Part shown: piece after piece, positions 6,461 through 8,541 of the stretch
Numbering within the stretch: position 1 is the first letter of the stretch
Layout of the letters: the number at the start of each line of letters is the position of its first letter
NCBI GenBank assembly: GCA_905215325.1
Contig: CAJMPP010000048.1
Location: 1-8,541 of the forward strand
Direction: 5' to 3'
DNA length: 8,541 bases
Source: an uncultured bacterium
Lineage (GTDB): Bacteria; Actinomycetota; Coriobacteriia; Coriobacteriales; Eggerthellaceae
Translations under genes and position numbers: made by a program
The notes under the pieces: model-generated
Seen by the model: the letters and a program-made list of their open reading frames with translations, nothing else
What the model was told of the DNA's origin: nothing
Databases searched by the model: none

Positions 6461-7447
6461 TTATGCAGCCACGTCCTCGCGGCGTGCCATTGCCTTCTCG
6501 TAGTCCTTCGTCCCCACGAACACCTCGTGCTTGTAGGGGTTCACGCCCAGCTTCTTGGCGCGGTAGGCCACGTAGACCACGGCGGCCACGTTCGCGGCCA
6601 GCGCCAGCACGCTGATGACCAGGTTCACGTCGGGGTTGTTCACCGATTGCACGGCGAAGATGGAGTCGTTGGCGAACATGGGCACCACCTGGCAGAACAT
6701 GCACCACAGGCTCAGCGTGTAAGCGCGGTTCTGGATCCAGCCGCCCTTGTTCCACAGCATGCCGGCCACGGTGGGGGCCAGAAGCAGCGCCAGGCCGCAG
6801 TACCAGGAGTGCGTGGGCAGGCAGTTGTAGGTGTAGCAGAAGTTCCAGATGTCGTAGGAGATGATGAACACCCACGTCATGTCGGGCCACAGCATGTCCT
6901 GCTTCTTCTTGGATGTGTAGATGCCCCACCAGCCGGTCATGACGAAGATGTTCAGGAGGCCGGCTATGCCGTTGAACACGTTGTGCCAGCCGCCGTACAG
7001 GGTGACGCCTTCCGAGGACACCCACGTGGTGCCGAACGCGCGCACGGCGCTCTCGAAGTCGCTGACCACGGCGATCAGGATGTTGATGGCCACGATCACG
7101 AACGGGAAGCACTTGAACCAGTCGGCGTTGCCCAGCTTGCCCCAGTGGTACTTCAAGATCATGAAGCCGATGCAGCCGGCGGTCGCCGCGTAGAGCTTCG
7201 CGTAGTGGAACCAGCTGTTCATGTACAGGTACGTTGGGTTGTTCAGCGCCCAGTCGGCACCGGTGGCCGCGCCGGCGTAGATGGCGATGAAGTAGGCGGT
7301 CAGGATGGCGGGAATCACTAGGAAGCAGGTGATGCCGCCGGCCTTCGTGCGTCGTGCGATCTCGTTGAACCCGATGAGGGCCAGAAAAACCACCACCCAT
7401 CCGATCCACTGGTAGACGGCGGTGTCGCCGTAGACTTGGAACAACAT
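6461..7447 (-). CDS. Multi-spanning membrane protein of unknown function, DUF5692-like
   Basis: This is a 328-residue, very hydrophobic protein with about nine membrane spans, near residues 12-29, 39-58, 82-99, 112-129, 156-176, 189-207, 214-231, 243-258 and 274-295. It is rich in Trp, Tyr and Asn in and around the spans, for example SWFHYAKLYAATAGC at 78-92, SYDIWNFCYTYNCLPTHSWY at 197-216 and GGWHNVFNG at 152-160. It has no ATPase, HTH or other soluble domain, only a short charged cytoplasmic-type tail from about 297. I associate it from memory with DUF5692, a family I know mainly from Eggerthella relatives; no function is established that I know of. The ATG at 7447 is chosen because AAGGGAGGT (complement of 7452-7460) stands four bases upstream; a longer GTG reading from 7531 would cross that site. 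It lies 126 bases downstream of, and on the same strand as, a TetR-type regulator, suggesting a ligand-responsive transporter or sensor. Confidence 0.85.
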   Translation of the reverse strand: MLFQVYGDTAVYQWIGWVVVFLALIGFNEIARRTKAGGITCFLVIPAILTAYFIAIYAGAATGADWALNNPTYLYMNSWFHYAKLYAATAGCIGFMILKYHWGKLGNADWFKCFPFVIVAINILIAVVSDFESAVRAFGTTWVSSEGVTLYGGWHNVFNGIAGLLNIFVMTGWWGIYTSKKKQDMLWPDMTWVFIISYDIWNFCYTYNCLPTHSWYCGLALLLAPTVAGMLWNKGGWIQNRAYTLSLWCMFCQVVPMFANDSIFAVQSVNNPDVNLVISVLALAANVAAVVYVAYRAKKLGVNPYKHEVFVGTKDYEKAMARREDVAA

Positions 7448-7489
7448 GATGACCTCCCTTGAGTCGATACGCTCTCGCACCCGGCATTT

Positions 7490-7548
7490 CGGGCACACAA
7501 TGCCCGGGGCCGCTTGCGATGCCCTTTCCACCAGGCGTTTTACCTGGT
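7490..7548 (-). other. Two hairpins in the TetR/membrane-protein intergenic gap
   Basis: The 126-base gap 7448-7573 has no gene. It contains ACCAGG (7530-7535) pairing with CCTGGT (7543-7548) around a 7-base loop, and CGGGCA (7490-7495) pairing with TGCCCG (7501-7506) around CACAA. There is no U-tract and no clear promoter for the downstream gene. They could be partial terminators that reduce read-through or mRNA processing sites within a two-gene operon. Confidence 0.3.
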
Positions 7549-7573
7549 TGTTCCCTTTGTTGGCTGGTGACCG

Positions 7574-8161
7574 TTAACCGGTTTGCACCGGTTTTCGCTC
7601 GGTTTCGCGCTCCATGTGAAGCGTTTGCGCGATGATGTCGCGCAGCACCTCGTCGGGCGCATCGCGGTGCGTTCGCACGTAGCCGCAGATGCCCATGATC
7701 AGTATGTAGAACGTCTCGTAGACGTGGTCGATGTCGATGGGGTGGCTTTGCGCGTAGTCCTGCACGGTGGTTTCCACGAAGTAGGCGGCCATGCGGTCGG
7801 CCACGCGGTTGATGAACTCCAGGTACAGCGACGCGTTCTCGTGCGTGTCGAGCGCGCGGCGGAAGCTGGAGTGCTCGAAGACGCCCACGCGCATGACGGT
7901 GACAACGCCCGCCAAGCTGCCCTCGATATCACCAGGGGTGCGGTGCTCGTTCCAGAACTGCAGCGACTCGATGTAGTCGTTCACGAAGTCATCGATGACT
8001 GCGGAGGTGACCTCCTGCTTGTTGCGGAAGTAGTGGTAGAACAGCGACCGCGCCACGCCGCAGCGCTCGCTGATGTCCTTCACCGTCGTGGCGGACAGGC
8101 CCTGCTCCTCGTAGAGCTGCCGCGCCGCATCGACGATCTGCTGCCGCCTTTCGTCGCTCAT
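7574..8161 (-). CDS. TetR-family transcriptional regulator
   Basis: This is a 195-residue dimeric repressor-type regulator. The N-terminal TetR DNA-binding domain spans about 4-52: RRQQIVDAARQLYEEQGLSA, then TTVKDISERCGVARSLFYHY and FRNKQEV, with the recognition helix near 35-43 and the family's typical YHYFxNK ending. The rest (about 55-190) is the variable ligand-binding helical domain, which gives no clue to the effector. The ATG at 8161 is supported by GGGGAGGTGA followed by five bases. The frame stays open a further 204 bases upstream (to 8365), but that stretch would encode a low-complexity Arg/Asn/Gly-rich tail over a repeat array and lacks a comparable ribosome site, so the shorter start is chosen. 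It lies upstream of the DUF5692-like gene on the same strand and divergent from the unit at the right edge. Two inverted repeats overlapping both divergent promoters are its likely operators. Confidence 0.93.
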   Translation of the reverse strand: MSDERRQQIVDAARQLYEEQGLSATTVKDISERCGVARSLFYHYFRNKQEVTSAVIDDFVNDYIESLQFWNEHRTPGDIEGSLAGVVTVMRVGVFEHSSFRRALDTHENASLYLEFINRVADRMAAYFVETTVQDYAQSHPIDIDHVYETFYILIMGICGYVRTHRDAPDEVLRDIIAQTLHMERETERKPVQTG

Positions 8162-8168
8162 CCGTGTC

Positions 8169-8340
8169 ACCTCCCCTTGGTGCGCGTTTGCTGCGCCGCG
8201 CGTTGCGTTTCCCGTTCCCCAGGGCGCGTGTTGGGCGCCGTGCGCGTTGCGTTCCCGGGTGCGCGTCCGCGACGTGCGGGCGTTTCCCCAGTTGTGCGCT
8301 TTGTTTTCCCCTTGGCGCGCATCGCGTTTCCCGTTCCCCT
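8169..8340 (-). repeat. Degenerate repeat array in the TetR leader
   Basis: An exact 16-base repeat, GCGTTTCCCGTTCCCC, occurs at 8205-8220 and 8324-8339. A related 9-base element, TCCCCTTGG followed closely by GCGCG or GCGCGC, occurs at 8172-8186 and 8307-8320. Looser versions appear at 8247-8265 (TTGCGTTCCCGGGTGCGCG), 8281-8299 and 8301-8320. The array alternates C-runs with GCGCG punctuation in units of roughly 17-26 bases. The two exact copies are 119 bases apart, not a multiple of three, which argues against a coding repeat. On the transcribed minus strand this is a leader of A-flanked G-runs, and the TetR ribosome site (CCAAGGGGAGG) is itself a variant of the unit. Confidence 0.6.
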
Positions 8341-8360
8341 TGGGTACTTGCGATGGCCTT

Positions 8361-8390
8361 AGCATACGGGGCGCGTTGACGTGGCGTCAA
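8361..8390 (-). promoter_or_regulatory. Candidate promoter of the TetR gene
   Basis: On the minus strand TTGACG (complement of 8385-8390; 5/6 of consensus) stands 18 bases from TATGCT (complement of 8361-8366; 4/6). The predicted start near 8354 leaves a leader of about 190 bases that spans the repeat array. The inverted repeat at 8376-8390 covers the -35 and half of the spacer. Confidence 0.5.
8376..8390. promoter_or_regulatory. Inverted repeat TTGACG-TGG-CGTCAA, candidate TetR operator 1
   Basis: Perfect 6-base arms around a 3-base centre form a 15-base near-palindrome of the size used by TetR regulators. It overlaps the -35 of the regulator's own promoter, fitting autorepression. Confidence 0.5.
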
Positions 8391-8408
8391 TGAACACATT
8401 TGCAGAAA

Positions 8409-8424
8409 CGTCAAACACTTGATG
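8409..8424. promoter_or_regulatory. Inverted repeat CGTCAA-ACAC-TTGATG, candidate TetR operator 2
   Basis: The arms pair at 5 of 6 positions around ACAC, and the CGTCAA half is the same as in operator 1, 24 bases away. It covers the -35 zone of the rightward extended -10 promoter at 8434-8442, so one protein could control both directions. Confidence 0.45.
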
Positions 8425-8433
8425 GAGAAATCT

Positions 8434-8442
8434 TGCTATTAT
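8434..8442 (+). promoter_or_regulatory. Extended -10 promoter for a rightward transcript
   Basis: TGC-TATTAT matches an extended -10 (TGn followed by a 5/6 hexamer) with no clear -35. The predicted start near 8449 is about 54 bases before the small ORF at 8503. Operator 2 lies just upstream. Confidence 0.45.
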
Positions 8443-8502
8443 GCGGCCATCACGTTCATAGGTGCAACGAAAAGCATGCAAGTGTGAAAGGAGACCAGCT
8501 AT

Positions 8503-8541
8503 ATGAAGTCAAGGGATGATCCGAGGTTTTTCGAGCACTAG
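8503..8541 (+). CDS. 12-codon ORF with strong ribosome site: leader peptide or broken gene start
   Basis: ATG to TAG encodes MKSRDDPRFFEH. AAAGGAGA (8487-8494) stands 8 bases before the ATG, one of the better ribosome sites in the window, and an extended -10 promoter with a candidate operator lies upstream, so translation is plausible. The TAG is exactly the last codon of the window, so what follows is invisible. It may be a regulatory leader peptide, the intact beginning of a gene broken by a nonsense mutation, or a chance ORF. No repeated codons of one amino acid are seen, so classical amino-acid attenuation is not indicated. Confidence 0.4.
   Translation: MKSRDDPRFFEH

Noticed and set aside
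7448..7531. 28-residue N-terminal extension of the DUF5692-like protein from a GTG, containing CPKC
   Set aside because: The AAGGGAGGT site just before the ATG at 7447 fixes the start; the extension would be hydrophilic and crosses two hairpins. The CxxC looks accidental.
8169..8340. CRISPR array
   Set aside because: Units are degenerate and irregularly spaced with no constant repeat plus unique spacer pattern, and no cas genes are present.

Overview
The window looks like chromosomal DNA from a high-GC gut actinobacterium, most likely of the Coriobacteriia (family Eggerthellaceae, for example Eggerthella, Gordonibacter or a relative). This rests on the strong G/C bias at third codon positions, the strong AGGAGG-type ribosome binding sites, and a multi-spanning membrane protein that I associate from memory with the DUF5692 family of those bacteria. 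No database search was possible, so the taxon is an inference. I see no rRNA, tRNA, CRISPR array, complete insertion sequence or phage gene.

Layout. (1) Positions 2-1225 (+) are the 3' two-thirds of a SulP-family anion permease with a C-terminal STAS domain, cut by the left edge. (2) Positions 1320-2306 (-) encode an AraC-family regulator that converges on the permease gene. (3) A 168-base divergent control region, 2307-2474, holds a good promoter for the regulator, an overlapping activator-type promoter for the opposite strand, and two small inverted repeats placed inside the promoter spacers. (4) Positions 2475-4445 and 4442-6202 (+) are two type IV (exporter-fold) ABC half-transporters. 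Their coding regions overlap by ATGA, so they are probably translationally coupled and form a heterodimer. The AraC regulator plus a divergent half-transporter pair resembles siderophore or metal-chelate uptake modules such as YbtA/YbtPQ and IrtAB, but the substrate cannot be read from the sequence. (5) Positions 6203-6460 contain no convincing gene. They hold hairpins, a possible REP-like remnant and a long 42-base hairpin between convergent transcription units. (6) Positions 6461-7447 (-) encode an unusual membrane protein with about nine spans (DUF5692-like, function unknown), downstream of (7) a TetR-family regulator at 7574-8161 (-). (8) From 8162 to about 8340 lies a degenerate G-run/GCGCG repeat array in the regulator's leader. 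It is followed by a second divergent control region with two TTGACG/CGTCAA-type inverted repeats placed on two opposing promoters. (9) The right edge holds a 12-codon ORF with an excellent ribosome binding site, 8503-8541 (+), which is either a leader peptide or the start of a broken gene.

How the parts work together. There are two self-contained regulator/membrane-protein modules: AraC with a heterodimeric ABC transporter, and TetR with a DUF5692-like membrane protein and possibly a divergent rightward unit outside the window. Each has a compact divergent control region with palindromes placed where autoregulation would be expected. The most original material is the TetR/DUF5692-like module, its repeat-filled leader and the tiny divergent ORF. 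I do not see a clear-cut new multi-gene system; these points are leads.
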